A DNA stretch of 64,000 nt from Chitinispirillales bacterium ANBcel5. GTDB taxonomy: Bacteria > Fibrobacterota > Chitinivibrionia > Chitinivibrionales > Chitinispirillaceae. The position numbers and the translations under genes are program-made. This document shows positions 52,546 through 61,642 of this stretch, piece after piece. Under the pieces are notes generated by a model, which had not been told where the DNA came from, made no database searches, and was given only the letters and a program-made list of their open reading frames with translations. The stretch's first letter is position 1; every line of letters starts with the position of its first letter. The DNA is taken from contig JARUKZ010000009.1 of NCBI GenBank assembly GCA_029688955.1, positions 1 through 64,000 of the forward strand, written 5' to 3'.

Positions 52546-54318
52546 ATGAAAATGTGGCTTGTTATTTTTATAACTGTACAAGTGGTTTATTCACAGGAAA
52601 CTTGGATAGTTAATGAAATCAGCTTCAGGGGCAATGAGGTACTATCAGATACTGAACTTCTGGACAGAATGAACCTGCAACCCAAAGGCCTCTTTTCCCA
52701 AACTGAATTTTCTTTTGCTGAGCTTGCAAGTGATATCGGAAGTATTGAAGCACTTTACAGAAGAATCGGTTATCATTTCGCTAATGTAGAGAATTTTTCG
52801 CTTCAAAGAGACACCGCAGAAATGCTTGTTGATATTACACTTTATATAGATGAAGGAGAACTCAACACTGTAGGGCAAATTAGGTTTGAGGAAAATGAGG
52901 TATTCAACGATCAGTTCTATTTAGATCGGATTCCTGTTGAGACAGACGACCCACTCGACTCTACACTTTTGCTGACTGCCGGGGATATGCTTCAGGATAC
53001 GCTTCGAAACAGAGGGTATATGTTTGCTCAGGTTACTTTTGAATTTTCCATAGATGGTACTACAAACTATGGTACAGTTACGTATCTAGTTAATGAAGGT
53101 CCGGTCGTTGCTGCAGGGGAGTATATCTATTTTGGACTGGATGATGTAAGAGAACTAGTCGTTGAAAGGGAACTTACTTTCACTCATGGTGATGTTCTGT
53201 CACTTGAAATACTTGAAGAGTCGACCAGAAAAGTTTTTGCCACAACTCTATTCCATTCTGTACAGATTGACCCATTGCAGGTAGTTGAAGCTCCAGCAGG
53301 TGACACCGTTTTTGCCCCGGTGCTTATTTCTGTTATGGAGAGGGATATGTTTGATATTCAGGCTGGTGGTGGGTATGGAACATTGGGGTGGTATCTGCAG
53401 CTTGAGCTTTTATATAGAAACCTTTTTTCTCTGGGACACAGGATAGGGTTAACCGGAACCCTGGCTGAATATGAAAGAGGTGGGGAGCTTTATTACGTCT
53501 ATCCTTACATCTTCAACCTCCCCGGCTCTCTTTCCCTTAACACTTATGCACAGCAAAGAATTCTTGATGAGGTTGATGGGTTCTTTTTTGGAGGTAGCTC
53601 AGTTTACAGCACAAGTTTTGAGCCCTATTTCTTTCGCTCCTGGCTTAGAGCTGAACGACCAGGCTGGATTAATGAGCCACCACCCACACCACTCTATCCC
53701 CAAACAGATCTTCAAAGTAGTGTTGTCTTTGGCAGTGGTATCACCAGGGACACAAGGGCTCATCCATTATTTCCGGGATTAAGCTCGCTTTCAAGAACCG
53801 ATATCGAACTGGCAGGGGTTATAATCCCCGTAGGGTATAAATTTTATAAAGTAAGGATCGATAATAACTTCTTTGTTCCTCTGCTGGGAGATGTTGTGTA
53901 TATAGCACCAGGTGCTCAGGTAGTATTTGGAGCAAATTTGGATGCTGATATGACACTTCTTCCCACTCAGGAGCGTTTTTGGATAGGACAAAGAGGGGTA
54001 TGGCCGCTTAGGGGGTATGATGAATCGGATATTATGCCCGTTGATCAAGAGGGCAATGTGAGGGGAGCAAATGCCGCACTTTTGATCAATGTGATGGATT
54101 TGCGCTTTAGGATCTGGCGTTTTGTTCACGGTGCAGTATTTGCCCAAGCAGGGGGTGCATGGAGGGAAATAGCTGATTTTGGTATTGCAGATTTAAACTA
54201 TTCTGCCGGAGCAGGGATTTTGCTGCAATTTCCTTTCGCTGTAGCAAGATTAGACTATGCCTTTCCTCTGTTTCCTTTTGATTCCGGAAGGTTTCATTTT
54301 GTGCTTGGTCCCTGGTAG
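52546..54318 (+). CDS. Omp85-family outer-membrane protein (BamA/TamA-like)
   Basis: A 590-residue outer-membrane protein. Signal peptide (about 1-17, ending VYSQ). About three POTRA domains follow (about 20-265), each with the IRFEENEVFND or ISFRGNEVLSD type of start. The rest is a 16-strand beta barrel with the loop-6 motif LRGYD near residue 485. It ends FHFVLGPW, with the C-terminal aromatic residue that is recognised by the assembly machinery. With fewer POTRA domains than typical BamA, it could be a TamA-like paralogue or a substrate-specific translocator. The start at 52546 has GAAGGGG about 11 nt upstream. Confidence 0.85.
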   Translation: MKMWLVIFITVQVVYSQETWIVNEISFRGNEVLSDTELLDRMNLQPKGLFSQTEFSFAELASDIGSIEALYRRIGYHFANVENFSLQRDTAEMLVDITLYIDEGELNTVGQIRFEENEVFNDQFYLDRIPVETDDPLDSTLLLTAGDMLQDTLRNRGYMFAQVTFEFSIDGTTNYGTVTYLVNEGPVVAAGEYIYFGLDDVRELVVERELTFTHGDVLSLEILEESTRKVFATTLFHSVQIDPLQVVEAPAGDTVFAPVLISVMERDMFDIQAGGGYGTLGWYLQLELLYRNLFSLGHRIGLTGTLAEYERGGELYYVYPYIFNLPGSLSLNTYAQQRILDEVDGFFFGGSSVYSTSFEPYFFRSWLRAERPGWINEPPPTPLYPQTDLQSSVVFGSGITRDTRAHPLFPGLSSLSRTDIELAGVIIPVGYKFYKVRIDNNFFVPLLGDVVYIAPGAQVVFGANLDADMTLLPTQERFWIGQRGVWPLRGYDESDIMPVDQEGNVRGANAALLINVMDLRFRIWRFVHGAVFAQAGGAWREIADFGIADLNYSAGAGILLQFPFAVARLDYAFPLFPFDSGRFHFVLGPW

Positions 54319-54496
54319 GATATTTAGGGTTTTGAATGCAGGTATACAGGTTCAAACATAAAAATTTAATAAAAGTTGTGGTTACCCCGTTGCACATCTT
54401 GGAGCGTATTAATATATTAAAATTATCTTTAAGGGCTTAAAGTATCTTTGTGCTGCTGCCTGATCTATTACTTTGTGTATACAAGACGGAGGATTC

Positions 54497-56581
54497 ATGA
54501 AACAATATGAGGCTGGTTCAATTCGCAATCTCTGTTTACTTTCACATGGTGGTGTTGGCAAAACCTCTTTGATGGAAGCTATATCTTTTACTTCAAAAGC
54601 TACTTCAAAACTGGGTAAGGTGGACAATGCAAGCAGTTCATTTGATACCAGAGCAGATGAAAAAGAGCGCAATATGACTATCTCCACTCATCTTGGCTTC
54701 TGTGAGTGGAATGATTGCAAGATCAACCTTCTGGATACACCGGGATTTCTCGATCTGTTGGGTGAAGCCAAACTGGCTCTTAAGGTTGTAGAGAGTGCGG
54801 TAGTGATGGTTGATGCAGTAGATGGCATACAGGTTGGGACAGAGCTTGTATCAAGGTACATGGATGAAACAAACGTCTCGAGAATGTTTTTTGTCAATAG
54901 TATGGACAAGGATAATGCTGATTTCGATACTGTGCTTTCATCGCTTAAAGAAAACTTCGGGTCTTCTGTGGCTCCGCTTGCTATTCCGATCGGCACAGGT
55001 GCTCAGTTTAAAGGAGTTATTGATCTGGTCACGCGTGAAGCTTTTGAGTATGAGCGTGAAGGAAATGGAATCGCCAAAAGTGTCTCTATACCACAGGAAA
55101 TGCTCGACACTGTAGATACTCTGAGAATCGCACTGATGGAATCGATCGCTGAAACCGATGAAGATCTGATGAATAAGTATTTTGAGGCTGGTGAGTTAAC
55201 GGATGAAGAGTTGCGCAAAGGTTTGGCAAAAGGTGTGGCTGAGGGGACGATTTTTCCGGTGCTTGCCGGCAGCGCGCTATTGAATATGGGAGTCGATCAG
55301 TTACTTACAAAAATTGTTAATCTTGCTCCTGCTGCCGACAGCAGAAAAGAGATAGAGGTTAGTGAAGGGGATGAGGTAAAAACTGTTGAATGTAACCAAT
55401 CTGGACCTGCTGTGGCATTTGTTTTTAAAACGCTCTCTGAAGAGCATCTTGGTGAGATAAATCTGGTAAGGGCATTTAGCGGTAAAGTCCAGACTGGTCA
55501 TGAGATGTTTAACTCAAAACGTGAAATGCCCGAAAGAGTCGGTAATATGTACTTTATGCGCGGCAAAGACCGAACTGATACTCAGCAGATCTCGTATGGA
55601 GACATTGGCGGATTGCTCAAACTTAAAGATACACATACAAATGATACTCTGGTAGAAAAGGGTAGTAAATATTTTGTAACTCCCTTAGAATTTCCTGAAC
55701 CCCTTGTAAGTGTGGCCATAGACTCCAAAAATAAGGGTGATGAAGAAAAGATCGCTTTGGGTATCGGCAAACTTCATGAAGAAGATCCAAGTTTTACCTA
55801 TAAGTACCATCCCGATATTCATCAATCAATCCTCTCTGCTATGGGAGATGTTCATATCGAAATCATCCTTGAAGGGTTAAAGAGCCGGTTTAAGGTAGAT
55901 GTTGATCGTAAACCAACCAAAATTTCTTACAGAGAAACCATTACCAAACCGGTAAAATATGTTGAATACACCCATAAGAAACAGTCGGGTGGAGCTGGAC
56001 AATACGCACGTGTCTTCATTGACCTGGAACCACAGCCCAGAGGTGAAGGGTATGAGTTTATCGATAAAATAGTTGGTGGGGTTATCGATCAGCCATTCAG
56101 ACCAAGTGTCGATAAGGGTGTCAAATCAAAAATGCAGGAAGGTATTATTGCCGGTTACCCTATTGTAGATGTAAAGGTAACCCTGGTTGATGGAAAGACT
56201 CATCCGGTAGATTCCAAAGATGTGGCTTTTCAAATTGCAGGCAGGGAAGTGTTCAAAAAAGCATTTGAGATGGCAAATCCTATTTTACTTGAGCCGGTGG
56301 TGGAGTTGAAAGTAACCATACCTTCTGAGTATACAGGTGATATAATGGGAGATCTTTCTTCCAGAAGAGGGAAAATTGGCGGTATGGAGCCCATAGGTAA
56401 ACTTGAGACCATCACTGCTAAAGTTCCTGAATCAGAAGTGAAGAGCTATTCCACTAACCTCAGGTCTCTAACTCAGGGCAGAGGGTTTTATACCAAAAAG
56501 TTCTCACACTACGAACAGGTCCCCGGTGATGTGGCTAAAAAAGTAATCGAACAATCAAAAGCTGAGCTCCAGGAAGCGTAA
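54497..56581 (+). CDS. Elongation factor G-like GTPase
   Basis: A 694-residue translational GTPase of the EF-G fold. The G1 loop is SHGGVGKTSLME, where canonical EF-G has AHIDAGKT. The switch II region is LLDTPGFLDLLGE, and NSMDKDNADF replaces the usual NKMDRxGA. Domains II-V follow, including IEIILEGLKSRFKVDVDRK and GDIMGDLSSRRGKIGGME. These changes mark the EF-G-like paralogue (EF-G2 type), often not the main translocase. Its role in translation here is not known. A CGGAGG ribosome binding site lies 5 nt before the ATG at 54497. Its own terminator follows. Confidence 0.9.
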   Translation: MKQYEAGSIRNLCLLSHGGVGKTSLMEAISFTSKATSKLGKVDNASSSFDTRADEKERNMTISTHLGFCEWNDCKINLLDTPGFLDLLGEAKLALKVVESAVVMVDAVDGIQVGTELVSRYMDETNVSRMFFVNSMDKDNADFDTVLSSLKENFGSSVAPLAIPIGTGAQFKGVIDLVTREAFEYEREGNGIAKSVSIPQEMLDTVDTLRIALMESIAETDEDLMNKYFEAGELTDEELRKGLAKGVAEGTIFPVLAGSALLNMGVDQLLTKIVNLAPAADSRKEIEVSEGDEVKTVECNQSGPAVAFVFKTLSEEHLGEINLVRAFSGKVQTGHEMFNSKREMPERVGNMYFMRGKDRTDTQQISYGDIGGLLKLKDTHTNDTLVEKGSKYFVTPLEFPEPLVSVAIDSKNKGDEEKIALGIGKLHEEDPSFTYKYHPDIHQSILSAMGDVHIEIILEGLKSRFKVDVDRKPTKISYRETITKPVKYVEYTHKKQSGGAGQYARVFIDLEPQPRGEGYEFIDKIVGGVIDQPFRPSVDKGVKSKMQEGIIAGYPIVDVKVTLVDGKTHPVDSKDVAFQIAGREVFKKAFEMANPILLEPVVELKVTIPSEYTGDIMGDLSSRRGKIGGMEPIGKLETITAKVPESEVKSYSTNLRSLTQGRGFYTKKFSHYEQVPGDVAKKVIEQSKAELQEA

Positions 56582-56620
56582 GTTTTTTTAAATACCAAAT
56601 CAGGTTAGTCGAAATAGTGG

Positions 56621-56650
56621 TACCTCTCTGCACTGCAGAGAGGTATTTTT
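56621..56650 (+). terminator. Intrinsic terminator of the EF-G-like gene
   Basis: TACCTCTCTGC and GCAGAGAGGTA form an 11-bp perfect stem around ACT, followed by five T residues. It lies 40 nt past the stop codon. Confidence 0.9.
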
Positions 56651-56710
56651 AATTGTAGCACAAAGGTGCAATGGTACTCACTTACTTAGAAAGGTATTTA
56701 GAATAACCGT

Positions 56711-57760
56711 ATGGATCGCTTAAGGACAATTGAGTGGAAAGATGGAGCTGTAACGTTAGTAGATCAGACACGACTTCCCTGCGAACTTGCTTATCTAAGG
56801 GTTGAAACAATTGAGCAGATGCATGAAGCCATAAAGCTTTTGAAGGTAAGGGGGGCTCCCGCGATCGGTATCGCTGCGGCTTTTGGGCTTTGCCTTGCAC
56901 TTCGTTCCTTTCCTGAGCGGGGCTCGGTGCATGATCTGGTGACGGTATTTGAAAAAAATGCCGATTATCTGGCAAGCTCACGTCCTACTGCCGTAAATTT
57001 GTTCTGGGCCATAGATCGAATGAAAGCACGAGTTAAACAACTTTCGGCTCAGAACTTAGGAATTGCTCAGATTAAAGAAGAACTTCTTAAGGAAGCACAG
57101 CTTATACTACAGGAGGATAAAAACACCTGTAGAGCTATCGGGGAAGCCGGACTTACGCTTCTTGAGGGAAAAAAGGCCATTCTGACTCACTGTAACGCAG
57201 GAGGCCTTGCAACTGCTGAATACGGTACCGCCCTTGCCCCTGTCTATGTTGCCAAGGAACAAGGGAAAACCATACAAGTATACGCTGATGAGACCAGACC
57301 ACTTCTGCAGGGCTCCAGAATCACAGCATTTGAATTGAACAAGGCTGGCATCCCAATCACCGTAATTTGTGATAACATGGCGGCCACTGTAATGCACAAA
57401 GGAATGATTGATGCTGTAATCGTAGGGGCTGACAGGATTGCTTCAAATGGTGATACTGCTAACAAGATCGGCACCTATGGGGTGGCACTGATAGCTGCAG
57501 CACACAAAATCCCCTTTTATGTCGCGGCTCCATCCACTACCTTCGACCTTTCTATTGCTGATGGAACCGAAATTCCTATTGAAGAGCGGGGCAGGGAAGA
57601 GATCGCTTCATTCTTCGGGAAGGAAACTGTGCCACAGGGAGTTGATGTATTCAATCCGGCTTTTGATGTGACCCCGGCAAATCTTATCAGCGCAATCATT
57701 ACCGAAAAAGGTGTCATAAAACAGCCCTTTAAAGATTCTATTAAGGCTGTGCTTGGATAA
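56711..57760 (+). CDS. mtnA: S-methyl-5-thioribose-1-phosphate isomerase
   Basis: Isomerises methylthioribose-1-phosphate in methionine salvage. 349 residues. Family motifs in order: VRGAPAIGIAAAFGL near residue 45, HCNAGGLATAEYGTAL near 158 (catalytic Cys), VYADETRPLLQGSRITAFEL near 195, and GADRIASNGDTANKIGTYG near 238 (catalytic Asp). No other mtn genes are in the window. Its last codons overlap the start of the small cold-shock-like gene. Confidence 0.95.
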   Translation: MDRLRTIEWKDGAVTLVDQTRLPCELAYLRVETIEQMHEAIKLLKVRGAPAIGIAAAFGLCLALRSFPERGSVHDLVTVFEKNADYLASSRPTAVNLFWAIDRMKARVKQLSAQNLGIAQIKEELLKEAQLILQEDKNTCRAIGEAGLTLLEGKKAILTHCNAGGLATAEYGTALAPVYVAKEQGKTIQVYADETRPLLQGSRITAFELNKAGIPITVICDNMAATVMHKGMIDAVIVGADRIASNGDTANKIGTYGVALIAAAHKIPFYVAAPSTTFDLSIADGTEIPIEERGREEIASFFGKETVPQGVDVFNPAFDVTPANLISAIITEKGVIKQPFKDSIKAVLG

Positions 57761-57965
57761 AACTCACATAACCGGAACAGTAGTATTATTTAATGATATT
57801 ACCGGCACCGGATATATCAGATCAGACACTAACTCCCTTTTTAAGGTCAAGCACTCTGATCTCTGTCGTAGCGGCTATAAAATCCTGGATGAAGGACAGC
57901 GTGTTTCCTTTATTGCGGTCAGAAGAGATGAGGGGCTTTGCGCTGAAAAGGTAGAACCGTTATGA
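57753..57965 (+). CDS. Divergent cold-shock-domain-like protein
   Basis: A 70-residue protein with the length and strand pattern of a cold-shock domain: ITGTVVLFNDITGTGYIRSD corresponds to the G-x-V-x-WFN-x-xKGYGFI opening, then LFKVKHSDL for the second RNA-binding strand, and LDEGQRVSFIAVRRDEGLCAEKVEPL for the end. Several of the aromatic RNA-contact residues are replaced, so binding may differ. The start is a TTG overlapping the end of mtnA by 8 bases, with AAGG 6 nt upstream. Probably translated with mtnA. RNA or DNA binding is inferred. Confidence 0.65.
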   Translation: MDKTHITGTVVLFNDITGTGYIRSDTNSLFKVKHSDLCRSGYKILDEGQRVSFIAVRRDEGLCAEKVEPL

Positions 57966-57998
57966 GAAGGGTGCAGAGTTCGTCAGAGCAGGCATCGG

Positions 57999-58859
57999 TC
58001 ATGATCGATGCCACAAATCGTACTCTTTTCTGTATGTCCAAAGCGGTGAACCTTTGGAAAAGTGTGACATAAGTAGTGCTATCGTTCGTGAGTTGGACCA
58101 TGAAGAGCCGGGAAACGCACGCTTAAAGATCTCTGATGCTGTATCGAAACGGTAAACACCATACACCGGCAGTAGTTCCGGAGTTGCTTTTGAATGGCCC
58201 CGGTACACTGTTGCGGATTTATACCCTACCTCTTTTGCACACTCCCAAACCCGTGCGTTCCACCCACCAAATGGAAAAGAAATACAGTCGATCTCTTTGC
58301 CGGTTATGTCTTCGAGTATCTGTTTTGAGGCAAGCAGCTCCTGTTTTAGCATCTTTGAGCCGAGCCAGATGAGATTAGCGTGAGTTAACGAGTGACTCCC
58401 TATGCAGTGCCCTCTGTCGGAGATTTCACGAAGCATGGCTTTTGAAACGTGTCTTTTCTTTCCAAAAACATCCCACTTTACCTCCTTTCCAATAAATGAA
58501 GCAACCGGGAACAGTGTGGCTTTCATATTTTTCTCTTCAAGGAGCGGGAATGCGTGGGTGTAGAAATCTTCCAGTCCATCATCAAAGGTCAGAGCTACAG
58601 AGTCATTTATCGAGTGAATGCTTTCTCTCAGATCCGAAACAGAAACAGTATGTTTGTTTTGAGACTTAAGAAGAGTTAAAAACTCACTGAAACACTTGCA
58701 GGAGAGCTGGGACAGCCCGATGCCGGTTTTGGGAACTATAGAATGGAAAAGCAAGCCCGGTGGCAAACTGGTATTGGTGGGGTTTTTGGCTGCAGATATA
58801 GCTGCTCCTGCAACCAAAGGGGCAAGTATACTTAGAAACGGTGCTAAAAAAAGGTTCAT
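57999..58859 (-). CDS. Polysaccharide deacetylase (NodB family)
   Basis: A 286-residue carbohydrate esterase 4 protein. The first 25 residues form a signal peptide or membrane anchor (LAPFLSILAPLVAGAAISAA). Catalytic motif 1 is VALTFDDGLEDF near residue 92. Motif 2 is IGSHSLTHANL near 155, carrying the metal-binding histidines. The third region is SFPFGGWNARVWECAKEVGYKSA near 195. It removes acyl groups from an N-acetylated glycan; substrate unknown. Convergent with the mtnA unit, 33 bp away. The start has only a weak ribosome binding site. Confidence 0.88.
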   Translation of the reverse strand: MNLFLAPFLSILAPLVAGAAISAAKNPTNTSLPPGLLFHSIVPKTGIGLSQLSCKCFSEFLTLLKSQNKHTVSVSDLRESIHSINDSVALTFDDGLEDFYTHAFPLLEEKNMKATLFPVASFIGKEVKWDVFGKKRHVSKAMLREISDRGHCIGSHSLTHANLIWLGSKMLKQELLASKQILEDITGKEIDCISFPFGGWNARVWECAKEVGYKSATVYRGHSKATPELLPVYGVYRFDTASEIFKRAFPGSSWSNSRTIALLMSHFSKGSPLWTYRKEYDLWHRS

Positions 58860-59147
58860 TTAAATTGCTGCTTATTATGAAATTATATTAGAATAAGGTT
58901 CTGGTTAATGGGATCAGTAGGGGGTAATTAGTTTGTACTGGTAGTGAGTACATTTTTTAGTAATCTAACTATTACCACTACTGTTTGCATCAATTAGTTT
59001 ATTTTTCTTCAATATAGGAAATGGGTGAAACTGAATAAAAGAGATTATCTTTGTGATTTAAGGGTCAAAAATTGCTGGATGGGAATAGAATAACCCGTTT
59101 ATAGGGAAAAATCAAAAGTAGTAATGTAAGAGGGGCTAACTTAAATA
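58860..59147. other. Intergenic, no feature identified
   Basis: 288 bp of AT-rich sequence between divergent genes. It should hold both promoters, but no convincing box pair or palindrome stands out. Confidence 0.4.
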
Positions 59148-60551
59148 TTGGTAAGAACGAAAGTAACACTACTGATTCTTTTGGTTATTGGTGTATCAGG
59201 GGCAAGAGAATACACATTGGACTGGATTCTTCGGGGAGCTTTTTCCACATCTCATGAGCTTAGGGCCATAGAGCAGGAGATGTACAAGGCTGATGCTCAG
59301 GTAAGTGAGGTCATAGGCACGGCATTTCCCGAGGTCTCTGCCTCCTTTAATCTCTCACACAGCTTAAAACAGTACACTCCATCGATCCCTGAATTCATGG
59401 AGACCGGTTTCAGTAATGATTCAGTGAGTTTTATTCAGCAAATCCCGCAGCGCGCATCACTACTGAATGAACCTGGTGGCTCCGAAAGTATCATGCGCTC
59501 TCTTACCCTTCCCAAACAAAACTCAGCATCTGTATCTCTTTCAATAACTCAGCCCCTCTATAGTCAGGGCAAGGTAGCTATTGGAGTAAGAAGTGCTAAA
59601 CTGCAGCAATCGATGCTAATGTGCAGGTATCAGGAGGCACGACTCAGGGTTAAAGGGAATACTACCATGCTTTTTTACTCTACTTTAGTTGCACAAAACA
59701 ATGTAGAAATAGAGCATGAGAATTTGGAACTTGCTCAAAAGGCCCATGATCTTGCTGTCTTAAGGTATGAAGTAGGTGTGGGTAGTGAACTTGATACCCT
59801 TACATCAAAACTGCATCTTGAAAATGCCTATGTCGATTTGGCTGAAGCTGAGAGCGATTTGAAAATTGCCTATGAAACACTCATCCGCAGAAGCGGTTCG
59901 AGAACCAGCGTTGCTGATTTTTCCGTTAAAGGCGAGATTCCCAATCATAACTATGATTTAACTCTTCAGGACGCTATGGAGCGAATGGATGAGTATAGTC
60001 CGGTGCTCAGCGAATTCAGGGGAGCGGCTGAACTGGCCGATGAGAGGGTAAAGTTTGCGCGGTCTGATTACCATCCAGTTTTGTTTGCCGGAGCATCGTT
60101 AAGTAGAGTCGGTCAGTTTGATGATTTTGATAACTTCGCTCAAAGAGAGACATGGTTTGATGACCACAGGGTTTTTATCGGAGCAACATGGACCATATTC
60201 AGTGGAATGCAGCGCACCTACCGGCTTCGTCAGGCTCACATGGACCGATCGGTAGTGTATCTGCGCAAAATGGAAAATGAACAGAATTTTGAGATAAAGA
60301 TGAAAAGTGCCTATGAACGATTTAAAAACAGTCAGCGAAGACTGCAGAGAACAGTGAACATACAAAAACTTGCCGATAGAGGCCACTCGGTGGCGGCTTT
60401 ATCCTATGAAAACGGCTTAGTAACTATCCTTGAATTGAGAAACGCCCAGCTTGAAGTTAAAAAGGCGAGGATTGCTCACAATTCAGCACTGTTAGACTAC
60501 CATGCAGCTCTTATTGAGCTTAAAATCCTGATGGGTGATAACAACTTCTGA
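59148..60551 (+). CDS. TolC-family outer-membrane efflux protein
   Basis: A 467-residue outer-membrane protein of the OEP family. Signal peptide (about 1-19). Long helical repeats follow: SHELRAIEQEMYKADAQVSEVIGTAFPEVSASFN near the start and RYEVGVGSELDTLTSKLHLENAYVDLAEAESDLKIAYETL in the middle, with the matching second half ending SYENGLVTILELRNAQLEVKKARIAHNSALLDYHAALIELKILMG. It forms a trimeric channel with unknown inner-membrane partners; none are encoded nearby. The start is a TTG with GAGGGG about 13 nt upstream; no ATG fits. Confidence 0.88.
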   Translation: MVRTKVTLLILLVIGVSGAREYTLDWILRGAFSTSHELRAIEQEMYKADAQVSEVIGTAFPEVSASFNLSHSLKQYTPSIPEFMETGFSNDSVSFIQQIPQRASLLNEPGGSESIMRSLTLPKQNSASVSLSITQPLYSQGKVAIGVRSAKLQQSMLMCRYQEARLRVKGNTTMLFYSTLVAQNNVEIEHENLELAQKAHDLAVLRYEVGVGSELDTLTSKLHLENAYVDLAEAESDLKIAYETLIRRSGSRTSVADFSVKGEIPNHNYDLTLQDAMERMDEYSPVLSEFRGAAELADERVKFARSDYHPVLFAGASLSRVGQFDDFDNFAQRETWFDDHRVFIGATWTIFSGMQRTYRLRQAHMDRSVVYLRKMENEQNFEIKMKSAYERFKNSQRRLQRTVNIQKLADRGHSVAALSYENGLVTILELRNAQLEVKKARIAHNSALLDYHAALIELKILMGDNNF

Positions 60552-60599
60552 TTGATAACACCCAATAGGGGTAACAGGCGCCTCCCTCAGTACCACACA

Positions 60600-61214
60600 C
60601 GCTGATAGGTACCCTGGGGAAAATTTTTCTCCACATCCCACACCCTGAGAGATACCCGGCGGAAATTTTTCTCCCTATCCCACACCCTGTGAGATACCCT
60701 GCGGAAATTTTTCTCCCTATCCCACACCCTGTGAGATACCATGCGGAAATTTTTCTCCCTATCCCACACCCTATGAGATACCCTGCGGAAATTTTTCTCC
60801 CTATCCCACACCCTATGAGATACCCTGCGGAAATTTCTCTCCCTATCCCACACCCTGTGAGATACCCTGCGGAAATTTCTCTCCCTATCCCACACCCTGT
60901 GAGATACCCTGCGGAAATTTCTCTCTGTATCCCACACCCTGTGAGATACCCTGCGGAAATTTCTCTCTGTATCCCACACCCTGAGGTATCGCCGGGCAAA
61001 GTTTAGTCTCCCGATCCCACACCCTGTGGTATCGCCGGACAAAGCTTTGTCTCCCGATCCCACACCCTGCGGTATCGCCGGACAAAGCTTTGTCTCCCGA
61101 TCCCACACCCTGAGGTGTCGCCGGACAAAGTTTGTCTCCCGATCCCACACCCTGAGGTAGTGCTGGACAATGTTTTGTCTGCGTATCTCACACCCTGTGC
61201 GATGCCCGGCCGAA
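60600..61214. repeat. Tandem array, 14 copies of a 42-43-bp unit
   Basis: CACACCCTG recurs at 60639, 60681, 60723, 60765, 60807, 60849, 60891, 60933, 60975, 61018, 61061, 61104, 61146 and 61189. The left units (42 bp) contain GCGGAAATTT(T/C)TCTC, with GAAATTTC palindromes in some. The right units (43 bp) contain GACAAAGCTTTGTC, a perfect 14-bp palindrome in two units and near-perfect in the others. CACACCCTGTG is itself an inverted repeat. Frames on both strands are open because the unit is a multiple of three without stops, giving 14-residue repeats without start signals. Not CRISPR: every part of the unit repeats. Confidence 0.92.
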
Positions 61215-61412
61215 AGGGCGTGTCATAATTTTTGTGTATATAGATTTTTTATGTTGTTTTCTTTGTTTATTCTTTCCGCAAAATCAGGATATACTCCACA
61301 TTTAAATTCAAATACCTAATTCACTCATTCCAAATTCCAAATTCTTATTACGTGTCGCCCGAGGCGAAGGTGGCCACCCCCCAGCGAGGCCTGATGGTAA
61401 GTGGAAGGTTCC

Positions 61413-61620
61413 TCACGGGGGCGCCATGAAACGTGCTTGCCCCGTGTAAGCGTGAATGGTGTGATGCGAAGCGGGACAGCGAACAAGCGCTTCGCGCAGC
61501 ACCTTCTGGCGCATGCCGCGACTCTTGTTGCTGTAGAAGCCGTAGTAGCGCAATTGGTGTTCGCCCTTTATTTCTGCAGAATTAACTGGGCCTGGTTTTG
61601 TCTTTTTAGTGATGAAAGAG
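61413..61620 (-). pseudogene. IS91-like transposase remnant (middle part)
   Basis: On the minus strand the translation includes KGEHQLRYYGFYSNKSRGMR, which resembles the (M/L)VRYYGxYSNxxRG segment of Y2-type IS91-family transposases (PF04986). The rest of the gene is missing: the upstream residues do not fit the family and the match fades 10-15 residues downstream. The sequence is distinctly GC-rich against its surroundings. No ribosome binding site is needed for a decayed fragment. Confidence is limited because it is read from memory of the family. Confidence 0.55.
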
Positions 61621-61642
61621 GCCACCTTTCAACACTGACTTT

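Noticed and set aside
60520-61190. Long open frames on both strands with 14-residue repeats
   Set aside because: They arise because the repeat unit is a multiple of three without stop codons. There is no start signal, and frames on both strands are equally open, so protein-coding is unlikely.
61353-61600. Possible group II intron 5' end (GTGTCGCCC start in GC-rich sequence)
   Set aside because: The GTGYG start does not fit well, no intron reverse transcriptase or domain V was seen, and the minus strand reads as an IS91-like transposase fragment.
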